This document shows positions 1-8,792 of a stretch of DNA of 36,818 nucleotides, one piece after another. Each line of letters begins with the position of its first letter. Position 1 is the stretch's first letter. Origin of the DNA: Flavobacterium sp. CF136 (GTDB lineage: Bacteria > Bacteroidota > Bacteroidia > Flavobacteriales > Flavobacteriaceae); assembly GCF_000282055.1 (NCBI RefSeq), contig NZ_AKJZ01000035.1, positions 1 to 36,818 on the forward strand, given 5' to 3'. The notes under the pieces were generated by a model. That model saw only the letters and a list, made by a program, of their open reading frames with translations. It ran no database searches and had not been told where the DNA came from. The position numbers and the translations under genes were made by a program.

Positions 1-3000
1 GGCTGCATAACAGCTGTTCCTCCGTAACTTATTTGCCAACCAGTACCGGAATAAGACATATACTTATCGGCAAGTGTATTAGGCGACAAATTAAATAGGG
101 TCTGTCCAGCCACAGGTGATGCCCAATATGTATAATCGAAATTTTTCATCGGAGCAGAATTTCTCTTGTAGATAATACTTCCCGTATTTGTTACATTATT
201 AGTTTGTAGTAAACTGGCATTATTGTCAAATGTTAAAGTACCGCCATTAACATTTACTGCATTAGCAATCGTTAATGTATGACCCGATTGTATCGTAACG
301 GCTCCTGAATTCACAATACAGCTACATCCATTTAAATCTCCGGATGATGTATAATTACCCGCAAAAACAATTATATCATCAGATGTTGGTGGTGTAGCAT
401 CTCCTGTTTTTGACCATTTTACACCATCCCAGGTATTAGTTGTTTGCGTAATATTTAAAGGCAGAGAAGGATCAGAAGTACAAGTTCCGTTTGCAACCGT
501 AAATGTATATGTTCCAGGAGCAAGTCCCGAAATTGTGGTAGTTGATCCTGTACCAGTAATCGTCGCTGTTGAAGTACCGGCTCTGTTTAAAGTCCAGCTA
601 CCTGTTGGCAAACCTGTTAATACAACACTTCCTGTAGATACTCCACAAGTTGGAGAGGTTATTGTCCCTAAAGATGGAGCATTTAAAGTGTCTACTATAA
701 TTGTTCCCGTTTTGGTAACTGTCCCACAACCGCCTGTTAATGTAATAGTATAATTAAAAGTTCCTGAAACTGTCGGAGTTCCGCTAATCGTTACCACATT
801 ACCTGACCATGAACCGTTTACTCCAGTTGGCAAACCTGAAAAAGTTGCTCCTGTAGCTAAGGTAGTTGAATACGTAATATTAGTTATTGCGGTATTAATA
901 CATTTTGTTTGCGAATCTGTTCCTACTGCAGAACTTAAAGTTATTGTATTAGCAGCTGCAATATTTATTGTCCAAATATTTGCTGAACTAGTGTATGTTG
1001 TATTACAGCTTCCATCCTTAGCCTGACGACGATAATAAGTCGTTTGCGTTAACGTTTGGGTAGGTTTATAAGTTGCTGTATTATTACTAACCGTAGTTAC
1101 TCCTGTCGCAAAAGTATTATCTGTACTATATTGCCATTGATAAGTGATAGCAGTATCTCCTCCGCTTGCGGCTATAGTGCTTCCTATAGTTGCTGTTGGA
1201 ATTGTATTACTACAAATTGTCTCTCCTGTAGCAGATATAGTTCCCGATGTAAATAAAGCCCTAACCGTAATTGTACCTGTAGCATTTGCAGTACCACAAC
1301 TACCCCCTGTTAATGGAATAGTATAATTAAAAGTTCCCGAAACTGTCGGAGTTCCGCTAATGGTTAAGGTATTTGATGCAAAAGAGGCAGTTACTCCGGC
1401 AGGTAAATTTGTAGGAGTTCCTATTCCTGTAAAACCACTCGTTGTATGTGTAATCGTAGTCATTACTGTATTAATACAAGGTGTAGGACTTGATGAAGCG
1501 GCCGAAATTGAATTACTAACTGTTATTAAAACAGGAGTAGAATATGATGTACACCAAGATCCGAATTGATTTTGTATAACAGCTCTAAAATAAGTATTAA
1601 CATTTAAAACACCTATTTTAGCAATAGACAAAACATTAGTTGTCTCAGAAATATAGGATACATTGGTTGTAAAAGCTGCATCACTGGCACTTTGCCAATT
1701 AGTTATTGCTGTATTTACAGCTGTATATCCGCTTAATGTTAGATTACTTGTAGGTGATGTCCCTGCACAAATAGTTTGGGCAGGAGCAACTGAACCTCCT
1801 AAAGGCGCTGTTGTTTGAAAGGTTACTGTATTAGAATTTGCGGTGGTTACATTACACCCGTTTGTTGCTCTTACTCTATAATACAATGCTCCGGCTGGTA
1901 AACCACCAGCATAATATCCTGATGGATAATATCCTATATATAGATTGTTATAGTTGGTTACAAAGTTTGTAAAACCACTGTCTGTAGCTATATCTAAATA
2001 ATAGGCTGTCGCATTAGCTATTGAATTCCAATTTAGTGTTGCACTGCTGCAATCCGGATTTGTCGCTGCTGAAACTGTTGGTGCTGTAGTTGGACTAGCC
2101 GTTGTTGCAGAATTCATAGTTGCAGAACTAGCACTTGTGCCACAATTGCTATAGGCGCGGACTCTGTAATAATATGTTGTCCCTGGATTTAATCCTGTTA
2201 AGGTATAATTCAAAACATTCCCAACATCTAAATTATTATATCCAGTAACAAATGTTGAAAAACTACTGTTTGTCGATACGTCCAGAAAATATTTTGTTGC
2301 ATAACTTGTATATGCCCATTGAGCAGTAAATTGAGTACAATCAGGTGAATATGGCGCTGCTGTACCAGGTGCCGATGGGACAGGATCAACAGTAACCCAT
2401 TGGTAGCTGCCATTCCCGGTTCCACAACCATTTACAGCATTTACCTGAATATTACCATTTTGCCCGGAAGTTCCGGAAGTTACAGTTACACTTGTTGTAC
2501 CTTGTCCTGCTGTTATTGTCCATCCTGTCGGTACGTACCAGGTATAACTGCTTGCACCACTTACCGCAGCTATTGAATATATTTGACCCGTAACTGAAGG
2601 ACATTGAGCTGTAGTTCCCGTTATTGCTCCGGGAGTTCCTGGACCTGATGAACTTACATAAACATTTCTGGTAGCTGATACACCTGAACGGGTATAAGTT
2701 ATTATTGCGGTTCCTGCCGCCACAGCGGTCACAAGACCAGAAGAAGAATTTACCGTAGCAACTGAAGGATTACTGCTCGACCAAGTACCTCCGGATGATG
2801 TCGAAGTAAAAGTTGTCGTATTGGTACCATAAGTACAAATATATTGATTCCCTGATAAAATACCTGCTTCATTAATACCTCCATTTGCAACTATTTCTGA
2901 AAAAGAAGGTATGCTTCCACTCCCATTACAATTCCCAACAACTGACCCCCCAATATAAATTCTATCAGAAGCACTACAGCCGCCGCCACTGTATATAGCA

Positions 3001-3455
3001 GAACCTGTTTCAAACACAATAACAGATCCTGAAGCCAATTTTAAATCATTATTAGCTCCTGAAAAATCCAAAGTAGCATTATTCCTTACTATAAGCTGAA
3101 TCGCACCTAAACATGTAAGATCTAAATTTTGATTCATAATCAAACTCATAGCACTTGTCCCGTCACCAATATATAAAACCCCTCCACATGATGATAATGG
3201 TGAAGTTCCGCAAGTAAGAGCAGATGCGTTAGTTGTTGTTGTAATTGAACACGGAGCGATTGCAGGTTCGGGTTTATCAACAGTTATTGTAACCCCACTT
3301 GTAATTACTGCATCATCTGCCCCAGTCGGAGCAATACCTCCAAACCAGGAGCTTGTTGCGTTCCAGTTTCCACCAGTACCTGTACTGGTAATCGTGGCAC
3401 CAAAAATGAAATTTTGGAACAAGCTTATAAATAAAATAAGTAGAATTTTCTTCAT
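1..3455 (-). CDS. Giant secreted Ig-like/FnIII adhesin, probable T9SS cargo (partial, C-terminus outside window)
   Basis: One open frame runs from an ATG at 3455 to the left edge, giving 1151 residues with no stop. It starts with a signal peptide (MKKILLILFISLFQNFIFG). Approximate regions: BIG2-like domain 203-267, PKD-like 271-354, two fibronectin III-like domains 355-457 and 453-547 (each with YYYRVRA/YYRVRA and a Cys-bearing strand), further Ig-like modules to about 1003, and a beta-solenoid-like stretch from about 1004. Two modules near 649-731 and 833-920 share the motif ISGTPTVSGTFNYTI. The final visible part (YWASPVAGQTLFNLSPNT) resembles regions that precede T9SS sorting domains in flavobacterial surface proteins; that is from memory. 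The sorting domain itself would lie outside. It is likely exported through the outer membrane as an adhesin or cell-surface protein; the ligand is unknown. Composition is rich in Thr, Ser and Gly with almost no Lys. Confidence 0.85.
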   Translation of the reverse strand, partial: MKKILLILFISLFQNFIFGATITSTGTGGNWNATSSWFGGIAPTGADDAVITSGVTITVDKPEPAIAPCSITTTTNASALTCGTSPLSSCGGVLYIGDGTSAMSLIMNQNLDLTCLGAIQLIVRNNATLDFSGANNDLKLASGSVIVFETGSAIYSGGGCSASDRIYIGGSVVGNCNGSGSIPSFSEIVANGGINEAGILSGNQYICTYGTNTTTFTSTSSGGTWSSSNPSVATVNSSSGLVTAVAAGTAIITYTRSGVSATRNVYVSSSGPGTPGAITGTTAQCPSVTGQIYSIAAVSGASSYTWYVPTGWTITAGQGTTSVTVTSGTSGQNGNIQVNAVNGCGTGNGSYQWVTVDPVPSAPGTAAPYSPDCTQFTAQWAYTSYATKYFLDVSTNSSFSTFVTGYNNLDVGNVLNYTLTGLNPGTTYYYRVRAYSNCGTSASSATMNSATTASPTTAPTVSAATNPDCSSATLNWNSIANATAYYLDIATDSGFTNFVTNYNNLYIGYYPSGYYAGGLPAGALYYRVRATNGCNVTTANSNTVTFQTTAPLGGSVAPAQTICAGTSPTSNLTLSGYTAVNTAITNWQSASDAAFTTNVSYISETTNVLSIAKIGVLNVNTYFRAVIQNQFGSWCTSYSTPVLITVSNSISAASSSPTPCINTVMTTITHTTSGFTGIGTPTNLPAGVTASFASNTLTISGTPTVSGTFNYTIPLTGGSCGTANATGTITVRALFTSGTISATGETICSNTIPTATIGSTIAASGGDTAITYQWQYSTDNTFATGVTTVSNNTATYKPTQTLTQTTYYRRQAKDGSCNTTYTSSANIWTINIAAANTITLSSAVGTDSQTKCINTAITNITYSTTLATGATFSGLPTGVNGSWSGNVVTISGTPTVSGTFNYTITLTGGCGTVTKTGTIIVDTLNAPSLGTITSPTCGVSTGSVVLTGLPTGSWTLNRAGTSTATITGTGSTTTISGLAPGTYTFTVANGTCTSDPSLPLNITQTTNTWDGVKWSKTGDATPPTSDDIIVFAGNYTSSGDLNGCSCIVNSGAVTIQSGHTLTIANAVNVNGGTLTFDNNASLLQTNNVTNTGSIIYKRNSAPMKNFDYTYWASPVAGQTLFNLSPNTLADKYMSYSGTGWQISYGGTAVMQ
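721..793. repeat. Internal coding repeat, copy 1 (partner 1291-1364)
   Basis: This segment within the adhesin gene is nearly identical at the DNA level to 1291-1364. Both encode, on the minus strand, the end of an Ig-like module with motif SGTPTVSGTFNYTI. High nucleotide identity suggests recent module duplication or gene conversion. Confidence 0.75.
1291..1364. repeat. Internal coding repeat, copy 2 (partner 721-793)
   Basis: Second copy of the duplicated adhesin segment. It differs from the first copy by only scattered bases over the central 45 or so bases, then diverges on both sides. Confidence 0.75.
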
Positions 3456-3968
3456 ATAAAAAATTTTAAATTCTGTCAAGGAATAATATCTAATAATTAT
3501 TTTTTTTAGCATCCTATATTTTTTTGATAGCAAACAAAATCTAAATTTTAAGATTTTCAATCAATCTGTCTACACAAAAAACCAGGCAATGGATCTGTAT
3601 TTTTTATTAATTATCCTTAAGTAATAATGTGTAAAATTACTTCTGAAATAATACATATTTATGAAATTTTTGAAGTTTTAGATGAACTGGTATTATAACC
3701 GATGAACTGCCTTTTTCCGGATACTAAAACAAAAAAAACTCAGTAATATCTTACTCATAAAAACCTCTTCAAGACACCTGTTTGTAAGTAAATGAGTATG
3801 AATAAAAAAAGAAACGTCTGGATAATTTTTAGTTTTGAAAAAGATTTCCTGAATTAAAAAATGAATTTTAACAGGGAAAAGCTTTTGAATTTTTTTAACT
3901 TTTCATTTTTTTTCATTTAAAAAATACGGTTGTACCTTTGAGACATATTAACACTCGCACTCGAAAAA
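3456..3968. other. Intergenic region of 513 bp between divergent genes
   Basis: Very AT-rich spacer between the minus-strand adhesin and the plus-strand aldo/keto reductase. It should hold both promoters. A plus-strand -7 element is visible near 3933. A weaker minus-strand candidate lies at 3535-3543 (TAGATTTTG, one base longer than the consensus). I see no gene or stable hairpin. Confidence 0.6.
3933..3940 (+). promoter_or_regulatory. Candidate Bacteroidetes -7 element (TACCTTTG) for tas
   Basis: TACCTTTG matches the TAnnTTTG consensus. It sits about 29 bases upstream of the tas start, in a suitable position for a short leader. A clear -33 TTG at the right spacing is not evident; that region is T-rich. 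Confidence 0.55.
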
Positions 3969-5006
3969 ATGAAATACACAACTTTACCCAACACCAATAT
4001 AGAAGTCAGTAAAATTTGCCTTGGTACTATGACCTTCGGTGAACAAAACTCAGAAGCAGAAGGACATCAGCAAATGGATTATGCGCTTGAAAAAGGGGTA
4101 AACTTTTTTGACACTGCCGAAATGTATTCCGTTCCTGCCCGGGAAGAAACTTACGGAAGTACAGAAAGAATAATTGGCACCTGGTTTAAAAAAACAGGTA
4201 ATCGTGACAAAGTTGTTTTAGCTTCAAAAATTGCAGGACCAAATCCAAATTTTACCTATATGCGCGAAAAAGCGGATTTTTCCCCTGCAAGTGTAAAATA
4301 TGCTTTAGAGAACAGTTTAAAACGACTGCAAACTGACTATATTGATTTATATCAGCTACACTGGCCGGAGCGAAAAACCAATTGTTTTGGACAACGGGGA
4401 TTTAAAGTTCAGGACGAAATCTGGGAAGATAATTTTCGGGAAGTATTAGAAACTTTTGATGGGCTGATTAAAGAAGGGAAAATAAAACACATTGGCGTTT
4501 CAAACGAAAATCCCTGGGGAATGATGCGTTTTCTTGAAGAAAGCAAATATCAGAATCTTCCAAGGATCAAAACCATTCAAAATCCTTATTCATTATTAAA
4601 CCGACTTTTTGAAGTTGGTTCTGCAGAAGTATCGATGCATGAAAAAGTGGGTTTATTAGCGTATTCTCCTTTAGCATTTGGCGTTTTATCCGGTAAGTTC
4701 TTAACCGGTGAACCACTTCCAAACGCGAGAATCAATCTTTTTCCACAATACAAGCGTTACAATAGTGAAGAAAGCACCCAGGCAACCCGTTTGTATCAGG
4801 AAATTGCACACAAACATGGTTTAACATTAACAGAATTAGCTTTGGGTTTTGTATTGCAACAGCCATTTTTAACAAGTGCCATCATTGGCGCAACAACAAT
4901 GGAACAATTAAAAGAAAACATCGCTACAATTGATATCGTGCTTTCAAACGAAATTTTGGCCGAAATTGATGCGGTTCAAACTATTATTCCGGATCCGGCA
5001 CCATAA
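3969..5006 (+). CDS. tas: Tas-like NADP(H)-dependent aldo/keto reductase
   Basis: 345 residues, almost the length of Escherichia coli Tas (346, from memory), and alignable along its whole length. It opens with the family pattern CLGTMTFGEQNSEAE. The aldo/keto reductase catalytic tetrad is visible as Asp48, Tyr53, Lys87 and His131 (FDTAEMY, ASK, QLHWPE). The C-terminal cofactor region has SAIIGATTMEQLKENI. Expected to be a cytosolic (beta/alpha)8 barrel reducing carbonyl compounds with NADPH. The physiological substrate is unknown; E. coli tas was found as a suppressor of tyrosine auxotrophy under starvation. It is a single-gene unit with its own -7 element upstream and a strong hairpin terminator just after the stop. 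Confidence 0.9.
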   Translation: MKYTTLPNTNIEVSKICLGTMTFGEQNSEAEGHQQMDYALEKGVNFFDTAEMYSVPAREETYGSTERIIGTWFKKTGNRDKVVLASKIAGPNPNFTYMREKADFSPASVKYALENSLKRLQTDYIDLYQLHWPERKTNCFGQRGFKVQDEIWEDNFREVLETFDGLIKEGKIKHIGVSNENPWGMMRFLEESKYQNLPRIKTIQNPYSLLNRLFEVGSAEVSMHEKVGLLAYSPLAFGVLSGKFLTGEPLPNARINLFPQYKRYNSEESTQATRLYQEIAHKHGLTLTELALGFVLQQPFLTSAIIGATTMEQLKENIATIDIVLSNEILAEIDAVQTIIPDPAP

Positions 5007-5030
5007 TTTAGAGTTTTAATGTAACCAAAA

Positions 5031-5066
5031 AACCAGATAACTTCAAAAGTTATCTGGTTTTTTTTA
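5031..5066. terminator. Bidirectional rho-independent terminator
   Basis: A perfect 13-bp stem (5031-5043 with 5047-5059) around a 3-base CAA loop, followed by a T run. Read on the other strand the stem is followed by TTTTGG. It lies between the convergent tas and DUF4139 genes and can serve both. Confidence 0.9.
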
Positions 5067-5077
5067 TTTGAAAGAGT

Positions 5078-6724
5078 TTATAAATTCAAAGTCTGATCTT
5101 TAGGATATTTGACTCTGTAACTAATCCTGATTTTCCTGGTTTCATTTGATTTCAATTGCAATTGCCAGGTTAAGATTCCTGTTTCGGCATTTACTTTTGC
5201 ACTGTCACTTTGCAACAATTCAACCTCAATTTCTTTATTTGTACTCAGCGGATATTGATCTTTTAACAACAATTCTACCGCTTCTTTTTTGTTGTTTCTT
5301 ATCGTAATATCATAAGTGAAGGTTTGCTCTTTCTTTGAAGATAAAAACTTAGTTCCGGACTTATCAGCCACTTTTTCACGTTTTATAGATACTTTCTTGT
5401 CACGTCCCATACTTAAATTCAAAGTATCGCTGGTTTGATTGGGTTCTATAAAAGTTTTTCCCACATACATCCCTTCAAAAATAATATTGGCTTCACCTCT
5501 TAATAAATTATATTTACTGTAATCAGCAATTTCTGCAAGCAGGAAAGCTTCATTTTCTGCTTTTGGAACAGCGTAATATTTATACGATGCCGGCAGTTTT
5601 ATTTCTTTTAGTGATACACTATGTACTTTCCCGTTAGATAAAATATCATAAGGAATATCAATGTCAAAAGAAACATTAAGCTGGTTTTCTTCGACAGTAG
5701 TATAATTTGAAACTGAGGATTCCGCCAATACTGGTGCGGCCATAACTTCGGTCTCACTTTTTTTGTATTCCTGATCCACCGCAAGCCCTGCAACCCTCCC
5801 CTGAAGTTGATTCATTTTACTTTTTTGGCGATAACCATAATTTGCCTGAACAATATCATTTCTTAAAAACCATGAACTTAACATTGGTGCCTGATTATTT
5901 TGATTTGGAAAACCACTTGACAAAGTTAGTTTTACTTTTTTCCAGTCAATTCCTGTATTCTGAACTACCTGTGCTTTATACATCATATTAATTGGAGCGC
6001 TCACACTTTCAGTACGTAAATCATAAAATGGAGTCCAGGCTGCATTATTGGTTAAGTATGATATTTCCAATGGAACTGCCCCCGCAACATTATTCATCAC
6101 CTGAACAATTAATTTTCCCGATGAAGTTTTTTCTTCTTTACTGGTATCAATTTCAAGTTTATCATTTAGTTTTTGAAGTGTTTCATTCAGTTTTTGCTGT
6201 TTTTCCGAAAGAGTATTAATTGTATTGGCAATTTCGAGTTGTTTATTTTTGTAATAATCAACCATCTTTATTAATTCGGTTACATTTAAGCCTGAATTAA
6301 CACCTGAAATCTGTTGATTTTTATCTAAAAGTTCAATAGTTTTTGTTTCTGAATTTATGGTATTATTTACTTTCTGGATTTCCTTCTGAACCAAAACAAT
6401 ACTGTCTCTAACTCTTTTTAATAATGGAGATTTTGTATCCGTTTCATATTCTGAAATATAATTATTAGTAAACTGAACCGAAAGAACTGTTACGTTTGCT
6501 GGCGTACCAATCTGAATTGAGCTTTCATTCAGATCAACCGCAACATTTTTTATCACAATTTCACTTGTTCCTAAAGGTAAATTTAAAGATGTCGTTTGCG
6601 AAATTTCGGCGGCATTAAAATATACAGTTGCGGCTTTTACTTTGGCTGTTGTAAAAATTGGTTTTTGCGCAAAGGCAAAAGTGCCAATTAACAGTAAAAG
6701 CGCTATGGCTTGCTTTTTATTCAT
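5078..6724 (-). CDS. MuiA-like DUF4140/DUF4139 exported protein
   Basis: 548 residues with a signal peptide (MNKKQAIALLLLIGTFAFAQ). The N-terminal part (about 25-125) fits DUF4140, with KAATVYFNAAEI. A long coiled-coil stretch covers about 105-200. The C-terminal part fits DUF4139, the pair found in mucoidy inhibitor A-type proteins. The biochemical role is unknown; these are secreted or surface-exposed beta-rich proteins. Odd feature: residues 307-316 read LQGRVAGLAV, resembling the plug-domain signature of SusC-type TonB-dependent receptors, followed by a low-complexity linker. It is the third gene of a same-strand series after the vWA and YkuD lipoproteins (65-base gap), and is likely co-transcribed or at least functionally linked to the envelope. 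Confidence 0.8.
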   Translation of the reverse strand: MNKKQAIALLLLIGTFAFAQKPIFTTAKVKAATVYFNAAEISQTTSLNLPLGTSEIVIKNVAVDLNESSIQIGTPANVTVLSVQFTNNYISEYETDTKSPLLKRVRDSIVLVQKEIQKVNNTINSETKTIELLDKNQQISGVNSGLNVTELIKMVDYYKNKQLEIANTINTLSEKQQKLNETLQKLNDKLEIDTSKEEKTSSGKLIVQVMNNVAGAVPLEISYLTNNAAWTPFYDLRTESVSAPINMMYKAQVVQNTGIDWKKVKLTLSSGFPNQNNQAPMLSSWFLRNDIVQANYGYRQKSKMNQLQGRVAGLAVDQEYKKSETEVMAAPVLAESSVSNYTTVEENQLNVSFDIDIPYDILSNGKVHSVSLKEIKLPASYKYYAVPKAENEAFLLAEIADYSKYNLLRGEANIIFEGMYVGKTFIEPNQTSDTLNLSMGRDKKVSIKREKVADKSGTKFLSSKKEQTFTYDITIRNNKKEAVELLLKDQYPLSTNKEIEVELLQSDSAKVNAETGILTWQLQLKSNETRKIRISYRVKYPKDQTLNL

Positions 6725-6789
6725 CGGTTTGTTTTTAAGATGTTTTTATTATAAAAATATAGATTACAAGTATCAAAAAATGAATTGAT

Positions 6790-7413
6790 TTAATAGTACA
6801 TGACAAGAATGATTTTCTTTTTAGAAGCATCAATTGTTTTTTCAATTACTTCAAAAAACTTTTCATTGACCATCGGACATCCCAAACTGTTGCAAATTGG
6901 TTTTATCTGTTCCTCAAACGGAACGTCAGCATATTTGTGCAGCACTACATTTCTGTCAAAAGCATTACTGTTGGTTTTGTCTAAACCGTATAATTTATAA
7001 GCTTTTCCAAATCTTCCTGAATAAGAACCGCCAATTGCATATTTTCCTAACGAACTGGAATTCGAGTTCTTTACATTGCTGAATTGCAGTTTTCCCGGAA
7101 TTCCTGTTTCTGAACCGGATCCATGACCCACCAAACCTCTGTTGATTAATTTATTGTGTTTTAAGTCGTAAATAAAAAACCGGTTTTTTCCTGATTCTAT
7201 CCTCATGTCTAAAAAGAAGGCAACATCTGAATTATATTTCGCAGATTTCCCCAAAAATCTTCTGATCTCAGTTATCTCTCTTTTTAATTTCTCCTCATAG
7301 GAATATACCGGTTTTGAATTTGTAGTTGTTAACGGCTTTTCTTCATTGTTACGACAGGCAAGACTGACACAAAAAACGCTACTCAAAAACAAGATGAAAA
7401 TATTCTTTTTCAT
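6790..7413 (-). CDS. YkuD_2-like murein L,D-transpeptidase family lipoprotein
   Basis: 207 residues starting with a lipoprotein signal (SLAC, lipidated Cys20). The body fits the Bacteroidetes murein L,D-transpeptidase catalytic-domain family (YkuD_2). Lines of evidence are FFIYDLKHNKLI strands, GHGSGSETGIPG, His159 in VVLHKY, and the active-site cysteine in SLGCPMVN (Cys179). The usual motif has Arg in the position before Gly-Cys-Pro (SRGCP), and here it is Leu. The expected role is cysteine-dependent cross-linking or editing of peptidoglycan stem peptides on the periplasmic side of a membrane. It lies 28 bases after the vWA lipoprotein gene on the same strand, so the two are probably one transcript. 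Confidence 0.82.
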   Translation of the reverse strand: MKKNIFILFLSSVFCVSLACRNNEEKPLTTTNSKPVYSYEEKLKREITEIRRFLGKSAKYNSDVAFFLDMRIESGKNRFFIYDLKHNKLINRGLVGHGSGSETGIPGKLQFSNVKNSNSSSLGKYAIGGSYSGRFGKAYKLYGLDKTNSNAFDRNVVLHKYADVPFEEQIKPICNSLGCPMVNEKFFEVIEKTIDASKKKIILVMYY

Positions 7414-7441
7414 GTTTTACAGATTGATTTCAGAATCCAGT

Positions 7442-8602
7442 TTATTTTTCAACAGTATAGCCTTTCACTTTTGCAAAAGCAACAATCGAGCTATTTATTG
7501 CATTTCCTAAATCATCCTGTGTTTTTGTTTTTTTGGATTCAGTATCAATGTATTGCTGACGCTTTTTAGCCAGTTCGCTAATTTCTTTCTGAATTGTTTC
7601 TCTTTCTTTGGTTTTTTTGGCTACAATTACTTTCAATTCCTCTGCAGATTTATTCTGAAGCTCTTGTGGTAATTCTTCTTTTTTAAGTTTTGAAATTGCC
7701 GTAGCATCATCTTTTACTTTATCAACCAGATCCCAACTGTCATTTTTATAAACAGCCTTTGATTTACTCACTGCACGCTCAGCATAATTTGCCGCAGAAA
7801 CACCTTGTGCATTTCTATCCTGAACTTCCTGATTCATCTTTTTTGCATTTCCTTGTTTTCCGTAGCTAATATAAGTTGTGTTTATTTTTACATTACATTT
7901 TGTGATTTCATCATCATAAGGAGTTGCTATGTATCTCACGGATTCGTTTGAATCAATATTAAAATATTTCCCTTTTCCATGATCGGCACCATCTTTCCAC
8001 AGTATGTTTATACCTTCTGTTTTATCTCCGCAAAAAATAGTATTTACATAAATATCATTTTTCAAGGCATTGCTGATGGCTTCTTTATAATTAATACCTC
8101 CCTGGTTAAAATCTTCGTTACCGGCAATGTAAATCAGCTTCATATTATTATTGTCTTTAGCCCATTTTAATTGTTTTGTTGCGTCCTGAATTACTGCTCC
8201 ACAATATTCGTTACCACCATTGGTACTTAATGAAAACAACTTCTCCGAAATCAAATCTAAATCTGTGGAAAGCGGTGCAATTTGTCTGATATAATTGGAT
8301 TCTTTTGACAATCCGTCATTTCCATATTCATACAAAGCGATTTCAATATCTGGAGTTTGCCCGGAGTACTTTAAAGTCGTTAATGTATTTACAATATTCC
8401 AAAGTCTTGATTTTGCCTGGTCGATTAACCCGTCCATACTACTGGAAGTGTCTAACAGAAGAGCAACCTGTATTTTGGTTTTTTCAGTTGTTAATGATTT
8501 TTCGATTTCATTATTCTTTTTTGAATTTGCATTCGAAGAATTACAGCTTACCAATGAGATCACGGTTGCTAAAAGTGCTGAGAAAAAAATATTTGATTTC
8601 AT
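7442..8602 (-). CDS. vWA-domain lipoprotein
   Basis: 386 residues with an SPII signal (SLVSC, Cys20). A von Willebrand factor A domain spans about 44-230 and has an intact metal-binding MIDAS motif DTSSS (Asp51, Ser53, Ser55). Later come charged, probably coiled-coil residues (about 300-365, rich in Lys and Glu). Such domains bind protein partners through a divalent cation; the partner here is unknown. It is the first gene of the minus-strand envelope cluster with the YkuD-like and DUF4139 proteins. A TAAGTTTG element at 8634-8641 lies upstream. It diverges from the histidine kinase gene at 8793. Confidence 0.85.
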   Translation of the reverse strand: MKSNIFFSALLATVISLVSCNSSNANSKKNNEIEKSLTTEKTKIQVALLLDTSSSMDGLIDQAKSRLWNIVNTLTTLKYSGQTPDIEIALYEYGNDGLSKESNYIRQIAPLSTDLDLISEKLFSLSTNGGNEYCGAVIQDATKQLKWAKDNNNMKLIYIAGNEDFNQGGINYKEAISNALKNDIYVNTIFCGDKTEGINILWKDGADHGKGKYFNIDSNESVRYIATPYDDEITKCNVKINTTYISYGKQGNAKKMNQEVQDRNAQGVSAANYAERAVSKSKAVYKNDSWDLVDKVKDDATAISKLKKEELPQELQNKSAEELKVIVAKKTKERETIQKEISELAKKRQQYIDTESKKTKTQDDLGNAINSSIVAFAKVKGYTVEK

Positions 8603-8633
8603 AATTTCTGGTTTTTAAATTGTGATTACAGAT

Positions 8634-8641
8634 CAAACTTA
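8634..8641 (-). promoter_or_regulatory. Candidate -7 element (TAAGTTTG) for the vWA/YkuD/DUF4139 cluster
   Basis: Reverse-strand TAAGTTTG matches TAnnTTTG, 32 bases upstream of the vWA start codon. This gives a leader of roughly 25 bases. The -33 box is not obvious. Confidence 0.55.
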
Positions 8642-8792
8642 AAAACTAAAAACCCTCCTTTTTTGCAGAAATGGTGAAACCGGCTTTTGACTTGGTGAAA
8701 CAGGTTGTAAAAGGATTTTAAAATACTTTACTTTACATTATTAATCTTCAGCCTGAAAACAAATTGATTCTGGCTGGCTTCAAAGAACTATA

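Noticed and set aside
535..1569. Several plus-strand open frames rich in Val, Pro and Thr
   Set aside because: They are antisense shadows of the low-complexity Thr/Gly/Ser adhesin on the minus strand, which has a signal peptide and recognisable domains.
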